Positions 27,029 to 35,602 of a DNA stretch of 64,000 bases are shown here, in pieces. Numbering within the stretch: position 1 is the first letter of the stretch; each line of letters begins with the position of its first letter. The notes beneath the pieces were generated by a model. That model saw only the letters and a list, made by a program, of their open reading frames with translations, was not told where the DNA came from and did not search any database. The stretch is taken from the NCBI GenBank assembly GCA_049366715.1, contig JBMNCQ010000048.1, forward strand, positions 132,804-196,803, written 5' to 3'. The DNA comes from JBMNCQ01 sp049366715. Lineage in GTDB: Bacteria; Bacillota; Peptococcia; Peptococcales; BICA1-8. Both the position numbers and the translations under genes were made by a program.

Positions 27029-28915
27029 TCATCCTTGTACGGCGAAGGCCAGCTCTACTTCGTTGCCGTTTTCCCAGCGGCAGTTGAGAATGTAGTAAAG
27101 GACTGCATTATCCTCATATGCCAGAGGAAAAGTATAGAAGGCGGAGTCTTCGTCTGCGGTGGTAGCAAATGATATATTGAGGTCTGTATAGGGATGGGAG
27201 CCGTGCAGCGGAAACCGGTCGAAGGTAAAAGGATCCCGTGTAACGGAAACTTCATCAGGGGCATTCTGAAAAAAGCTGACAATAATTTTCGCTCCTTCCG
27301 GAACGATTTGCGGCGAGCCGTCTGCCTCTGCGAATTGCTGATAAAACACCTGCTGATAGCCGGCCCGGTCATAGATTGTGCCGTTCCATACATTGGGCAG
27401 GATTTGGTAATCGGCTAAACTATTGCTTTCACCGTCTTTCAGCCAGGTGATTTCAACGGGGAGGGCATCGTATGCGGCACCGGTTACCCAGAGCAGGATA
27501 TAAGACTTGGGGTAGTTGTTTTTAATAAACTTTGTTGAATTAAGATCATGGATACGAAGCACATGGGCTTTATAGGTGTCATACCAGTCCTGAGGGTCAC
27601 CTGCTTCATAACCGATATTCTCCTCAAAGAGAATTTCTTTGCATAATTTTGCCATGATCTGGCCCTGGAGTCCTCTTTGTCCGCCCTTCTCAAACTCGGT
27701 AAACAAATAAGGCAATGCTTTGACATCCAGAGCGAGAATGGTATCATACTCTGTTTGATGGGCTTTGATATAATCCTGAGGGTTGGAGGATTCCTGGGGG
27801 AGGGACATGATGGTCTGCAGGGCTTTTGCCACTAATCCTGCGGTATTAACAGGTTTTATGACAATCTCAGTGGGTCCGTCGGCCCCGCCGATTATGCCGG
27901 TGGAAAAGTTCTGCACCTCCGCCTCGGTTTTTTCCGGATCAAAGGTCTCTGGGGGATTGGCTGTAAATACCAGGAATGCGGTTACTACCACAGCAAGGGC
28001 AATAAGGATAAGCCCCAAGGCAGGCCTCTGATAACTTACCACGTTTTTTATCCGTGCTTTTACATGATTTTCGCCAAAAGCCAGAGGATTCACAGTGAAA
28101 AATTCTTTTTTCTGTACAGACAAGGTTAGCAGAGAACCGGAATAACCGCCCTTCGCATTGTCACCCAGTTTATGCAGCACGCTTTCGTCACAGGACATTT
28201 CCAGATCCCGGTTCATGAGGGCAAAGGACAGCCACATTAAGGGATTGAACCAATGGAGGATCAGAGCCAGAAAAGCAAGGGGCTTGATGAGATAATCCCG
28301 CCTGCGGATGTGGGTGCGCTCGTGTTCTAGTATGTAGGTAAGGTCGCTATCTCCAATATTAAGCGGCACATAAATTTGGGGCCGGATAAAGCCGCAGACG
28401 AAAGCCGTGTCGACGGCATCGGTTTCAAAGACATTGTCTGCTTTGAGCGTTGCGGTTTGAAGTCTTCTTTTGATTTTTACATAGGAAACGATACTGTAAA
28501 TTGAGAGCGCAATAACCCCGGCAATCCAGATCAGACTTAAAGCAGCCGGCCAAATTTCCACGGGATTTATACCGGCAGCCGGTAAGACCTGGGGCAGAGT
28601 GTCCATAGTATGATTAATGCCGGCGGGGCCGGACTGCACTGCAGGCATTGACAGCAGCCCGATATTCTGCGGAATGAACTTCATTATTCCTTTACCTTGC
28701 TGTGCATTCAGGTTGACCAGTCTCAAAAAGCTGAAAGCCGCTGCAAAGGAAACGGGGCATACCAGCCTGAAAAACACCGGAAACCAAAGGAGATAGGAAA
28801 AAAGCTTGGGCGCTTTTTTTAACAGCAGACGGATCAGGATGACACCAAGAGCCACATAGGATGCGGTGACGCTCATCTCCAGAATGGTTGTGAACAAGTC
28901 CTGCAAGACGCTCAT
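27029..28915 (-). CDS. BlaR1-type M56 peptidase sensor
   Basis: The 628-residue membrane protein is of peptidase family M56 (BlaR1/MecR1). It has N-terminal transmembrane helices, the zinc protease motif HERTH near residues 197-201 with the downstream Glu in LEMSCDESVL, and a further helix near 305-325. After it come the short GIIGGADGPTEI motif seen in many M56 proteins and an extracellular domain of about 280 residues with no penicillin-binding SxxK that I can identify, so the ligand is probably not a beta-lactam. Start overlaps the blaI stop as ATGA, the usual arrangement for cleavage of the repressor by the sensor. Confidence 0.88.
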   Translation of the reverse strand: MSVLQDLFTTILEMSVTASYVALGVILIRLLLKKAPKLFSYLLWFPVFFRLVCPVSFAAAFSFLRLVNLNAQQGKGIMKFIPQNIGLLSMPAVQSGPAGINHTMDTLPQVLPAAGINPVEIWPAALSLIWIAGVIALSIYSIVSYVKIKRRLQTATLKADNVFETDAVDTAFVCGFIRPQIYVPLNIGDSDLTYILEHERTHIRRRDYLIKPLAFLALILHWFNPLMWLSFALMNRDLEMSCDESVLHKLGDNAKGGYSGSLLTLSVQKKEFFTVNPLAFGENHVKARIKNVVSYQRPALGLILIALAVVVTAFLVFTANPPETFDPEKTEAEVQNFSTGIIGGADGPTEIVIKPVNTAGLVAKALQTIMSLPQESSNPQDYIKAHQTEYDTILALDVKALPYLFTEFEKGGQRGLQGQIMAKLCKEILFEENIGYEAGDPQDWYDTYKAHVLRIHDLNSTKFIKNNYPKSYILLWVTGAAYDALPVEITWLKDGESNSLADYQILPNVWNGTIYDRAGYQQVFYQQFAEADGSPQIVPEGAKIIVSFFQNAPDEVSVTRDPFTFDRFPLHGSHPYTDLNISFATTADEDSAFYTFPLAYEDNAVLYYILNCRWENGNEVELAFAVQG

Positions 28916-29271
28916 TTTACCGCCTCCTCAATGATTCGTTTCAGTTCCTCGGCCTCCTGGGGGGAGAGCTTTTTTTCATCAAGAAAAGCCGTCAGGAATT
29001 GGGGCAGCGATCCGGCAAAGGTTTTTTCAACTACAGCGCTGCTTTCATATTTTTGGACATCCTCACATTTTATTAGAGCAGTAACAACTGCATCTTCATT
29101 TTGCAGGATGCCGCGTTCACAAAGCTTTTTCAATACCGTATAAGTGGTGGATTTCTTCCAGCCCAGCCTGTCTGCACACAGCCGCACAAGCTCTGTGGAG
29201 TTAACCGGCTCGTTTTCCCAGATAATGCTCACGAATTTAAATTCTGCATTGAAGAGTTTATACTTTTCCAT
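28912..29271 (-). CDS. BlaI/MecI/CopY-family repressor
   Basis: The 119-residue winged-helix repressor reads MEKYKLFNAEFKFVSIIWEN with the recognition region GWKKSTTYTVLKKLCERGIL, typical of BlaI. AAAGGAG stands 9 bases before ATG 29271; longer open frame upstream runs through the operator and is not coding. The coupled gene is the M56 sensor. Two inverted repeats sharing GTCTA/TAGAC lie just upstream and one overlaps the promoter, so autorepression is likely. Confidence 0.92.
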   Translation of the reverse strand: MEKYKLFNAEFKFVSIIWENEPVNSTELVRLCADRLGWKKSTTYTVLKKLCERGILQNEDAVVTALIKCEDVQKYESSAVVEKTFAGSLPQFLTAFLDEKKLSPQEAEELKRIIEEAVK

Positions 29272-29288
29272 AGAATCATGCTCCTTTG

Positions 29289-29306
29289 GGTCTATCAAGG
29301 TAGACC
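29289..29306. promoter_or_regulatory. BlaI-type operator 1
   Basis: GGTCTA (29289-29294) and TAGACC (29301-29306) form an inverted repeat 26 bp centre to centre from operator 2, between promoter and blaI. Confidence 0.7.
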
Positions 29307-29314
29307 TTGCTATA

Positions 29315-29343
29315 AGTCTATTGTAATAGACCTCCTTTGTCAA
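29315..29343 (-). promoter_or_regulatory. blaI promoter overlapped by operator 2
   Basis: On the reverse strand TTGACA (29343-29338) and TAGACT (29320-29315) are 17 bp apart. The inverted repeat GTCTATT-GT-AATAGAC at 29316-29331 covers the -10 and most of the spacer, so a bound repressor would block polymerase. Confidence 0.8.
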
Positions 29344-29654
29344 TAACAAGTTATTATTTTAATCAATTTCAGGTAAAAATTTGCAGATATTTTCCGCTGT
29401 GCATCTTTTTCATTAAGTTTGCTCAACGGAATTTTAATTATTTGGTATTGATCTGTTTTCCGGTATTCATTATTGCTATTTTTTTAGACGCAGAAATCAT
29501 CTTATTTGTTCTGGAAAAAAGAGATTTTACATCTAAAGTTATATTCTTATCTACTGCCGGTTTAGTTTATATCATTCAACCAAGAGTCGGTTGTTTACAG
29601 GATTGAAAAAAAGTATGATGAGGCCACAGGCAACGCAAGGAGGTGACAATCACC

Positions 29655-30578
29655 ATGGTTCATGAGAATTTGTCGAAAATGGCTCAATTTATTTCAGAAT
29701 TGAGAAAAGAAAAAAAGCTAACCCAAAAAGAATTAGCAGAGCAATTAGGGGTTACAGATAAAGCTGTGTCAAAATGGGAACGCGGATTGAGCTGTCCTGA
29801 CATCTCGCTATTGTCAAAACTCTCCCAGGTGTTAGGTGTCACAACAAGTGAATTGCTAAACGGTGAAAAATCAGAGCCTTCTGCCCCGGAAGTAGAAGCT
29901 ATGGTTGAAACAACACTTCAATATGCTGATACCGCGACAAAAAGCGTGATCGCAAGAAACATACGATGGAAATATATCGCTATAGTATCTGGCGTTTCTT
30001 TGTTGGGCGTTCTTGTTTTTATAGGATGCAATTGGGCCATTGACAGGGGCTTGGGATGGTCTGTTCTACCGCTGAATATAACAGTGTTTATTTGGCTGGC
30101 TGTGTTGTCAGGCGCATTTGTTATGGAAAAAAATAAGACAGCTTCTTTATTGCTTTGTGGATTTATTATTTTTATAACGACATTTTATTATTCTGCTTTG
30201 CAGCAAAGTCCGACAAGAGATACCGGCACCTTTAATGGTTTTCCGGATGATTATATTCCTCATTACACTATCATTTTAGTTATGTTGATCGTTTCTGTTA
30301 CAGGAGCAGTGACTTCATTCTTGCTTCAAAACAAAAGGACTTCTAATGATAAGATTTTTCTTTTTATGACAGGAAGTATAACCCTTATGATATTATCCGT
30401 TCTTACCGTGCCGGCAGTTATGGATTACGTTGACATCAACGGTCTTGGCGTAAAGGGGCAATTTACAATTCTCATCCTACTCACATTTTTGATCAATTGC
30501 GTTTCATTAGTCTTATTGGCAAAATGTTATAAAAAGCAGATTGCAGAGAGAAAGCAGGCCGGCGGTGATACTGCCTAA
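29655..30578 (+). CDS. XRE-family regulator with C-terminal membrane domain
   Basis: The 307-residue protein has an N-terminal HTH_3 domain (about residues 8-62; LTQKELAEQLGVTDKAVSKW as helix-turn-helix) followed by a linker and about six hydrophobic helices. This layout, DNA-binding head on a membrane tail, is common in clostridial regulators of uncharacterised stimulus. ATG 29655 follows GCAAGGAGG at 29636-29643; GTG 29643 lies on that site. It diverges from blaI across about 310 bp in which I see only the blaI operators and promoter. Confidence 0.85.
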   Translation: MVHENLSKMAQFISELRKEKKLTQKELAEQLGVTDKAVSKWERGLSCPDISLLSKLSQVLGVTTSELLNGEKSEPSAPEVEAMVETTLQYADTATKSVIARNIRWKYIAIVSGVSLLGVLVFIGCNWAIDRGLGWSVLPLNITVFIWLAVLSGAFVMEKNKTASLLLCGFIIFITTFYYSALQQSPTRDTGTFNGFPDDYIPHYTIILVMLIVSVTGAVTSFLLQNKRTSNDKIFLFMTGSITLMILSVLTVPAVMDYVDINGLGVKGQFTILILLTFLINCVSLVLLAKCYKKQIAERKQAGGDTA

Positions 30579-30631
30579 CGGGAATTGAAAAGTCGTTGTT
30601 TAACGGCGGAAAAAATTAACGGATAAAGCGC

Positions 30632-30652
30632 GGGGACGGTTCTTCTGCTTCC
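30632..30652 (+). repeat. GGGGACGGTTCT intergenic repeat, copy 1
   Basis: GGGGACGGTTCTTCTGCTTCC occurs here; near-identical reverse complements lie at 34417 and 34499. The surrounding gap 30579-30830 also has two similar 18-mers beginning AGTGCGGCATA (30692) and AGTGCCGCATA (30737), and no gene. Confidence 0.75.
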
Positions 30653-30830
30653 AAAAAGGAATCGTTCAGAATGGTAAAAAAAGCAAAATGAAGTGCGGCA
30701 TAGATATAACATGACTGGAAAATTGTTAAACGGAAAAGTGCCGCATACATATAAAATCTAAACCTGGCCGATAATAATCTTATCTACAAGCTATGGTTAA
30801 AGAATTTATTATGAAAGGCGGGGATATGCT

Positions 30831-31070
30831 TTGGATATTAAAGCTTTTTTAAATAAAGAAAAATGTGAACGCTGCGGGCAGAATTTGACTGCTAAAACTA
30901 TGAGTTACTTCAATACCGATACGATCTGCTTGGAATGTAGCGAAAAGGAGAAACAACACCCCCTTTATGAACATGCGGTACAAAAAGACAGGGCAGAATT
31001 TGCAGATGGTAATTACTATTATGATGGTTTATATGCCGGAATCAATTATGAAGATATACCTAGTAAATAG
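30831..31070 (+). CDS. Small zinc-ribbon protein
   Basis: The 79-residue product has two CxxC knuckles (Cys12/15 and Cys33/36) spaced as in a zinc ribbon, followed by an acidic, Tyr-rich tail (YYYDGLYAGINYED). The start is TTG 30831, supported by AAAGGCGGGG 7 bases upstream; the nearby ATG is in another frame. It is alone on its transcript. Function unknown; I recall similar small proteins annotated only as hypothetical. Confidence 0.72.
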   Translation: MDIKAFLNKEKCERCGQNLTAKTMSYFNTDTICLECSEKEKQHPLYEHAVQKDRAEFADGNYYYDGLYAGINYEDIPSK

Positions 31071-31114
31071 TAGATACATTATGTAAAACTTTTCACCGGG
31101 AGAAATTCTTAATA

Positions 31115-31143
31115 TTGACAGAAAATAAGTATTGCTGTAAACT
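31115..31143 (+). promoter_or_regulatory. Promoter of the riboswitch-ATPase transcript
   Basis: TTGACA at 31115-31120 and TAAACT at 31138-31143, spacer 17 bp. Confidence 0.75.
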
Positions 31144-31164
31144 TTATAGCAAATAGAATATTCG

Positions 31165-31283
31165 GTTGAAGGGGAGTAGCTCTACAGTAAAGTCGTCATT
31201 GCGAGTCTGATGGCTCCGGCTTTATTGTCAACGAAATTTACGTTGCTTGCAAGACCTTTACCTAAAATAGGTAAAGGTCTTTT
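31165..31283 (+). promoter_or_regulatory. yybP-ykoY (manganese) riboswitch with terminator
   Basis: The aptamer shows the conserved 5' segment AAGGGGAGTAGC (31169-31180), the internal GTCGTCATTGCGAG, TTGTCAACG and the closing 3' segment TTGCAAGACCTTTACC. The 3' strand runs into a strong terminator: 12-bp stem GACCTTTACCTA (31253-31264), loop AAA, complement 31268-31279, then TTTT. Members of this class bind Mn2+ and turn on export genes, matching the cation ATPase downstream. Confidence 0.88.
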
Positions 31284-31290
31284 CATATAT

Positions 31291-31334
31291 AAACCGGTCT
31301 TTACCAACAAATCTGGTAAGGCCGGTTTATTTGT
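31291..31334 (+). terminator. Second hairpin behind the manganese riboswitch
   Basis: AAACCGG (31291-31297) and CCGGTTT (31322-31328) enclose a further 8-bp stem (CTTTACCA with TGGTAAGG), followed by ATTTGTTTA. It stands only 7 bases after the riboswitch terminator tract and may be a second terminator or an alternative structure. Confidence 0.6.
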
Positions 31335-31520
31335 TTATCATTATTTAAATTCAACTGGAGGTGAAAAATCGCGAATTCATTATTCAGCAGGTAAAAATTA
31401 GGGTAGTAGGTAATAATTACTGATCTGTCAGTTATATTTCCAGAAGCTTTATGTATGATCAGTTAAGAAAAATTAAATACTATGACAAGAAAGAATGGGG
31501 GAAAAGGAGGTTTTTTAAAT

Positions 31521-34235
31521 ATGGCTGAAAAAAAGTGGTATTCCTTGGATATTTCTCAGACTGCTGCAGAACTTAAAACTGATTTAGAAAAAGGTCTTCC
31601 CCAAGAAGAATCTGCAAACCGTCTGACCATTTATGGGCCAAATGCTTTGGAAGAGGCTCCGCCCAGAAGTTTAATTTCTATGTTTATTGAGCAAATGAAA
31701 GAAGTGCTGGTTTTAATTCTGATTGGGGCGGCTTTAGTGTCGGGGGCCTTAGGTGAATGGGAAGATACGATCGTTATTTTAATTATCGTTATTATAAATG
31801 CCGCTCTGGGTGTTTATCAAGAGAATAAAGCAGAGCAGGCTTTAAAGGCCTTGAAAGAGATGACGAAGGCGTCTGTAAAGGTAGTGAGGGACGGCGAGAT
31901 AAACCAACTGGAAGTAGATGCATTGGTTCCTGGTGATATCGTGATTTTAGATACAGGGGACTCAATTCCCGCTGATGCCAGGCTTATTGAAGCAGCTTCC
32001 TTGAGGGTCAATGAAGCCGCTTTAACCGGTGAATCGGTTCCCGCAGAAAAAAACTTAAATGTAATAGATAAAGAGGATGTCTCTATCGGTGACCGTACGA
32101 ACATGGTTTTTAAGGGCACTGCTGTAACGGCAGGCCGCGGAAAAGCTTTAATCGTAGAGACCGGTATGAAAACGCAATTAGGCCGCATAGCGCAGATGCT
32201 TCAGGAAGCACCTAATGAAGCAACACCTTTACAGCGGCAGTTAGCTAAACTGGGTAAAATATTAGGGATAGCCGCCGCTGCTATTGTCGCAGTAGTTTTT
32301 ATCGCAGGGCTTCTTAGAGGGGAAGAAATTGTTGAAATGTTTATGACGGCGATAGCCTTGGCTGTAGCAGCAATTCCGGAGGGTTTACCTTCAGTAGTAA
32401 CGATCGTTTTAGCCCTTGGCGTTACTCGGATGAGTAAAAGAAATGCCATTATCAGAAAATTACCGGCCGTTGAAACTTTAGGTGTAGCCACTTATATTTG
32501 TTCTGATAAGACCGGAACTCTGACTAAGAATGAAATGACCGTTACCGGTATTTATGTTAATCATGAATTATTAAGGGTTTCGGGAATTGGTTATGAGCCC
32601 CGGGGTGATTTTTCAAAAGAGAAAGGTCAGAAAATTGCTCCCCTGGAAGATAAAAGTATTGAGTTTATGTTATCAGGGGGCGCCTTAAATAGTGATGCAC
32701 GCTTAAGTTATACGGATAACCGTTATCAGATCATTGGTGACCCTACTGAAGGGGCCTTGGTCGTGGCGGCAGAAAAAGCGGGCTTAAAAAAGAATGATCT
32801 TGAGAGGAAGTATCCGCGCATAGAGGAAATCCCCTTTGACTCGGCCCGGAAAATGATGACCACTTTTCATAAGCTGGAGCAAGAAATCGTTTCACTAACC
32901 AAAGGAGCGCCGGATGTTCTTTTGGCAAGGTGTCGCGAACTTATGACAGAGCAAGGGAAGATTCCTTTAAATGAGGAAATGCAATCCAAGCTGTTAGAGG
33001 TTAACTCAAAGCTGGCATCTCAAGGGCAGAGGGTTTTAGCTTTGGCTGTCCGTAAATGGTCCGAAAAACCGGAAAACCCAACTTCAGATACCGTAGAAAA
33101 AGACCTGGTTTTTATCGGATTTTATTCAATAATCGACCCGGCCCGGGAAGAAGTTAAAGATGCTGTGGCTGTGGCCCGCACGGCAGGAATTAGAACAGTT
33201 ATGATAACCGGTGACCACCAGGATACGGCAGTTGCCATTGCCAAAGAACTGGATATCTGGCGGAAGGGTGACGGCATTTTAACCGGTGTGAAATTGGAAA
33301 AAATGAGTGAAGAACAGTTAAAGGAACATGTCTTAAAAACAACAGTCTATGCCAGAGTTTCTCCGGAGCATAAGCTCAGGATAGTTGATGCTTTAAAAGC
33401 CCATGGTCATGTAGTGGCAATGACCGGCGACGGTGTTAATGATGCTCCTGCTTTGAAACGGGCCGATATCGGTTCTGCTATGGGTATAACCGGGACGGAG
33501 GTTTCCAAAGAAGCTTCCGATATGGTTCTTTTGGATGATAATTTCGCGACGATTGTCAATGCTGTCGAAGAAGGAAGAACTATTTATAACAATATCAGAA
33601 AATCCATCCAATATTTATTATCTTGTAACACAGGTGAAATCGTAGCGATTTTTTCCGCTATTATTTTAGGTTTAGGCAGTCCTCTGACACCTATTCAGAT
33701 TCTTTGGTTAAACCTGGTAACCGATGGTCCGCCCGCTTTAGCACTAGGTCTAGAGCCGCCGGAGAAAGGGGTAATGCGGCAAAAACCACGTAATCCCCGG
33801 GAAACAGTTTTTGCCGGTGGCGTGGGTAAAGATATTTTAATTCTGGGTGCAACAATTGGTTTAATCTCTCTAGCCAGTTATTGGCTGGCTTTACAATGGG
33901 GCCGAACAATAGAAGAAGCTCATACGATGGCATTTGTAACTATGGCCTTTTCCCAGTTGGTTCATTCTTTTAATGTACGGAGTTTAGATAAATCAATTTT
34001 TAAAACGGGAATTGTTTCAAATAAAGCCTTAGTTGCTGCATTTGGAGTGTCCGCAGCTTTACAATTAGCAGCAATTTATATTCCTTTTTTACGGGATGTT
34101 TTTGAGACGGCTTTACTCCAAACCAGTGATCTTTTAGTTGCTTTGGGCTTAAGTCTGGTTCCCCTGCTGATTTCAGAGGTAATCAAGTTATTTAAAAAAG
34201 AAAATACTGCAGTAGTTAGAGTACAACCAAGCTAA
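31521..34235 (+). CDS. P2A-type cation-transporting ATPase (Ca2+/Mn2+)
   Basis: The 904-residue P-type ATPase has the N-terminal cation ATPase domain, TGES actuator motif, PEGLP in M4, phosphorylation site DKTGTLT (Asp329), nucleotide domain KGAPD, hinge TGDGVNDAPALK, and M5/M6 ligands in SCNTGEIVAI and NLVTDGPPALALG. Having both the Asn-Glu pair of M5 and Asn-Asp of M6 is SERCA-like; the acidic M8 ligand of SERCA is not evident. Expression behind a Mn2+ riboswitch suggests manganese or calcium export. ATG 31521 has AAAGGAGG 10 bases upstream. Confidence 0.93.
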   Translation: MAEKKWYSLDISQTAAELKTDLEKGLPQEESANRLTIYGPNALEEAPPRSLISMFIEQMKEVLVLILIGAALVSGALGEWEDTIVILIIVIINAALGVYQENKAEQALKALKEMTKASVKVVRDGEINQLEVDALVPGDIVILDTGDSIPADARLIEAASLRVNEAALTGESVPAEKNLNVIDKEDVSIGDRTNMVFKGTAVTAGRGKALIVETGMKTQLGRIAQMLQEAPNEATPLQRQLAKLGKILGIAAAAIVAVVFIAGLLRGEEIVEMFMTAIALAVAAIPEGLPSVVTIVLALGVTRMSKRNAIIRKLPAVETLGVATYICSDKTGTLTKNEMTVTGIYVNHELLRVSGIGYEPRGDFSKEKGQKIAPLEDKSIEFMLSGGALNSDARLSYTDNRYQIIGDPTEGALVVAAEKAGLKKNDLERKYPRIEEIPFDSARKMMTTFHKLEQEIVSLTKGAPDVLLARCRELMTEQGKIPLNEEMQSKLLEVNSKLASQGQRVLALAVRKWSEKPENPTSDTVEKDLVFIGFYSIIDPAREEVKDAVAVARTAGIRTVMITGDHQDTAVAIAKELDIWRKGDGILTGVKLEKMSEEQLKEHVLKTTVYARVSPEHKLRIVDALKAHGHVVAMTGDGVNDAPALKRADIGSAMGITGTEVSKEASDMVLLDDNFATIVNAVEEGRTIYNNIRKSIQYLLSCNTGEIVAIFSAIILGLGSPLTPIQILWLNLVTDGPPALALGLEPPEKGVMRQKPRNPRETVFAGGVGKDILILGATIGLISLASYWLALQWGRTIEEAHTMAFVTMAFSQLVHSFNVRSLDKSIFKTGIVSNKALVAAFGVSAALQLAAIYIPFLRDVFETALLQTSDLLVALGLSLVPLLISEVIKLFKKENTAVVRVQPS

Positions 34236-34240
34236 AGAAA

Positions 34241-34287
34241 ACTGCCCATTCAGCCATATTCCACCGGCTGAGTGGGCAGTTGTTTTG
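34241..34287 (+). terminator. Terminator after the P-type ATPase
   Basis: A 15-bp stem (ACTGCCCATTCAGCC with GGCTGAGTGGGCAGT, one wobble) is followed by TTGTTTT. Confidence 0.9.
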
Positions 34288-34416
34288 CGGCTTCTATTGG
34301 GCGCTGGCCGGTACATCCTAAGGAAGGGAGAAAAGTGCATTGATATTTACATCAGGGATTTTTATCATGTGCTGTCCCGTTTTTGTTGTGTATATATGTC
34401 CGGTGGTGCAAATTAA

Positions 34417-34522
34417 GGAAGCAAAAGAACCGTCCCTGAGCTTCCCCTGTCCCTGAGCTTCCCCTGAGCTTCCCGTTCAGTCCGGCAGCAAAAATCAAGG
34501 AAGCAGGAGAACCGTCCCCGTG
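34417..34522. repeat. GGGGACGGTTCT repeat copies 2 and 3 with CCTGAGCTTCC tandem
   Basis: Two reverse-oriented copies of the 30632 repeat (34417-34438 and 34499-34519) flank three tandem units of CCTGAGCTTCC (34434-34475). No coding sequence is seen in 34288-34636. Confidence 0.78.
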
Positions 34523-34636
34523 TTTTCTTTCCGTTTTAAATAAATATTTTTAAGTTGTCCTTAAATAAGGCAGGAGCTTTTAATGCCTTGTAGAATTTAT
34601 TATTACTTTGCAAAGATAGAGAGGAGTAGTTTTGGA

Positions 34637-35602
34637 ATGGCGCAGGAAGATTTTAAAGAAAAAGTGTATCCTCTAATAAACCAGTTGAAAAAACAAATTA
34701 CCTCTGTCGTAATAGGAAAAGATGAAGCGGTAGAATTGGCTTTGGCGGCGTTTTTAGCCCAAGGGCATGTTTTAGTTGAAGATATGCCGGGAACGGGAAA
34801 AACTACTCTCGCTAAAACTATTGCCCGGTCCTTGGGATGTGATTATAATCGTATTCAGTTTACTCCTGATCTTATGCCTTCTGATGTAACGGGGATGAAT
34901 TATTATAATACCAAGTCCGGGGAGTTTGAATTTCGTCCGGGACCTGTCTTTACCAATATTTTATTAGCTGATGAAATTAACCGCACTACTCCCCGGACCC
35001 AGTCTGCATTATTAGAAGCTATGGAAGAAAAGCAGATCACAGTTGACGGTGTCACCCGGTCCCTTGAGCGGCCTTTTCTTGTTTTAGCAACGCAAAATCC
35101 TGTTGAAACGGAAGGTACTTTTATTTTACCTTATGCCCAGCTTGACCGTTTCCTGTTGAAAATCAAGCTTGGTTATCCCCAGAGGTCAGATGAAACCATA
35201 ATTTTAAACAAGCATGCTTTCGGCAATATTCTGGAAAGTATAGAGCCTGTTTTAAATCCTCTCCTGGCGGCAAAGCTTCAGGAAAGCACGGAGCATGTTT
35301 ATCTGGCTGATTCACTGGTAGAATATATTTTGGATTTGGTAGAAGCAACCCGTAAACATGCGGCAATTGAATTGGCCCTAAGTCCCAGGGCCTCCATAAG
35401 CATGGTTAAAGCAGCTAAAGCGGTGGCCCTGCTAAAGGGCAGAGAGTACGTGATACCCGATGATGTCAGGCTGTTATGTATACCGGTATTGGCCCACCGT
35501 CTGAAATTAAGGAAACAGGAAAAATATAAAGGTCTGGAAGCGGATACTTTTCTCCGGCAGCTTATGGAAAAGCTGCCCCTTCCTCTAAAGGAACGGGAAT
35601 AA
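34637..35602 (+). CDS. MoxR-family AAA+ ATPase
   Basis: The 321-residue AAA+ ATPase is of the MoxR chaperone group. Walker A PGTGKT is at about 51-56, Walker B LLADEINRTTPRTQSALLEA follows near 110, sensor 1 lies in LVLATQNPVETEGT and the arginine finger region is AQLDRFLLKI. ATG 34637 has GAGGAG 10 bases upstream; an earlier ATG at 34583 lacks a site. It starts a three-gene unit with DUF58 and DUF4129 proteins, the usual partners; MoxR proteins are thought to activate vWA-like client proteins, but the specific process here is unknown. Confidence 0.94.
   Translation: MAQEDFKEKVYPLINQLKKQITSVVIGKDEAVELALAAFLAQGHVLVEDMPGTGKTTLAKTIARSLGCDYNRIQFTPDLMPSDVTGMNYYNTKSGEFEFRPGPVFTNILLADEINRTTPRTQSALLEAMEEKQITVDGVTRSLERPFLVLATQNPVETEGTFILPYAQLDRFLLKIKLGYPQRSDETIILNKHAFGNILESIEPVLNPLLAAKLQESTEHVYLADSLVEYILDLVEATRKHAAIELALSPRASISMVKAAKAVALLKGREYVIPDDVRLLCIPVLAHRLKLRKQEKYKGLEADTFLRQLMEKLPLPLKERE

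Noticed and set aside
29337..29606. Forward open frame with hydrophobic content between blaI and the XRE gene
   Set aside because: It begins in the blaI promoter, has no ribosome site, and its composition looks like AT-rich noncoding DNA.
31210..31401. Forward open frame over the riboswitch
   Set aside because: It covers the manganese riboswitch and its hairpins and has no ribosome site.
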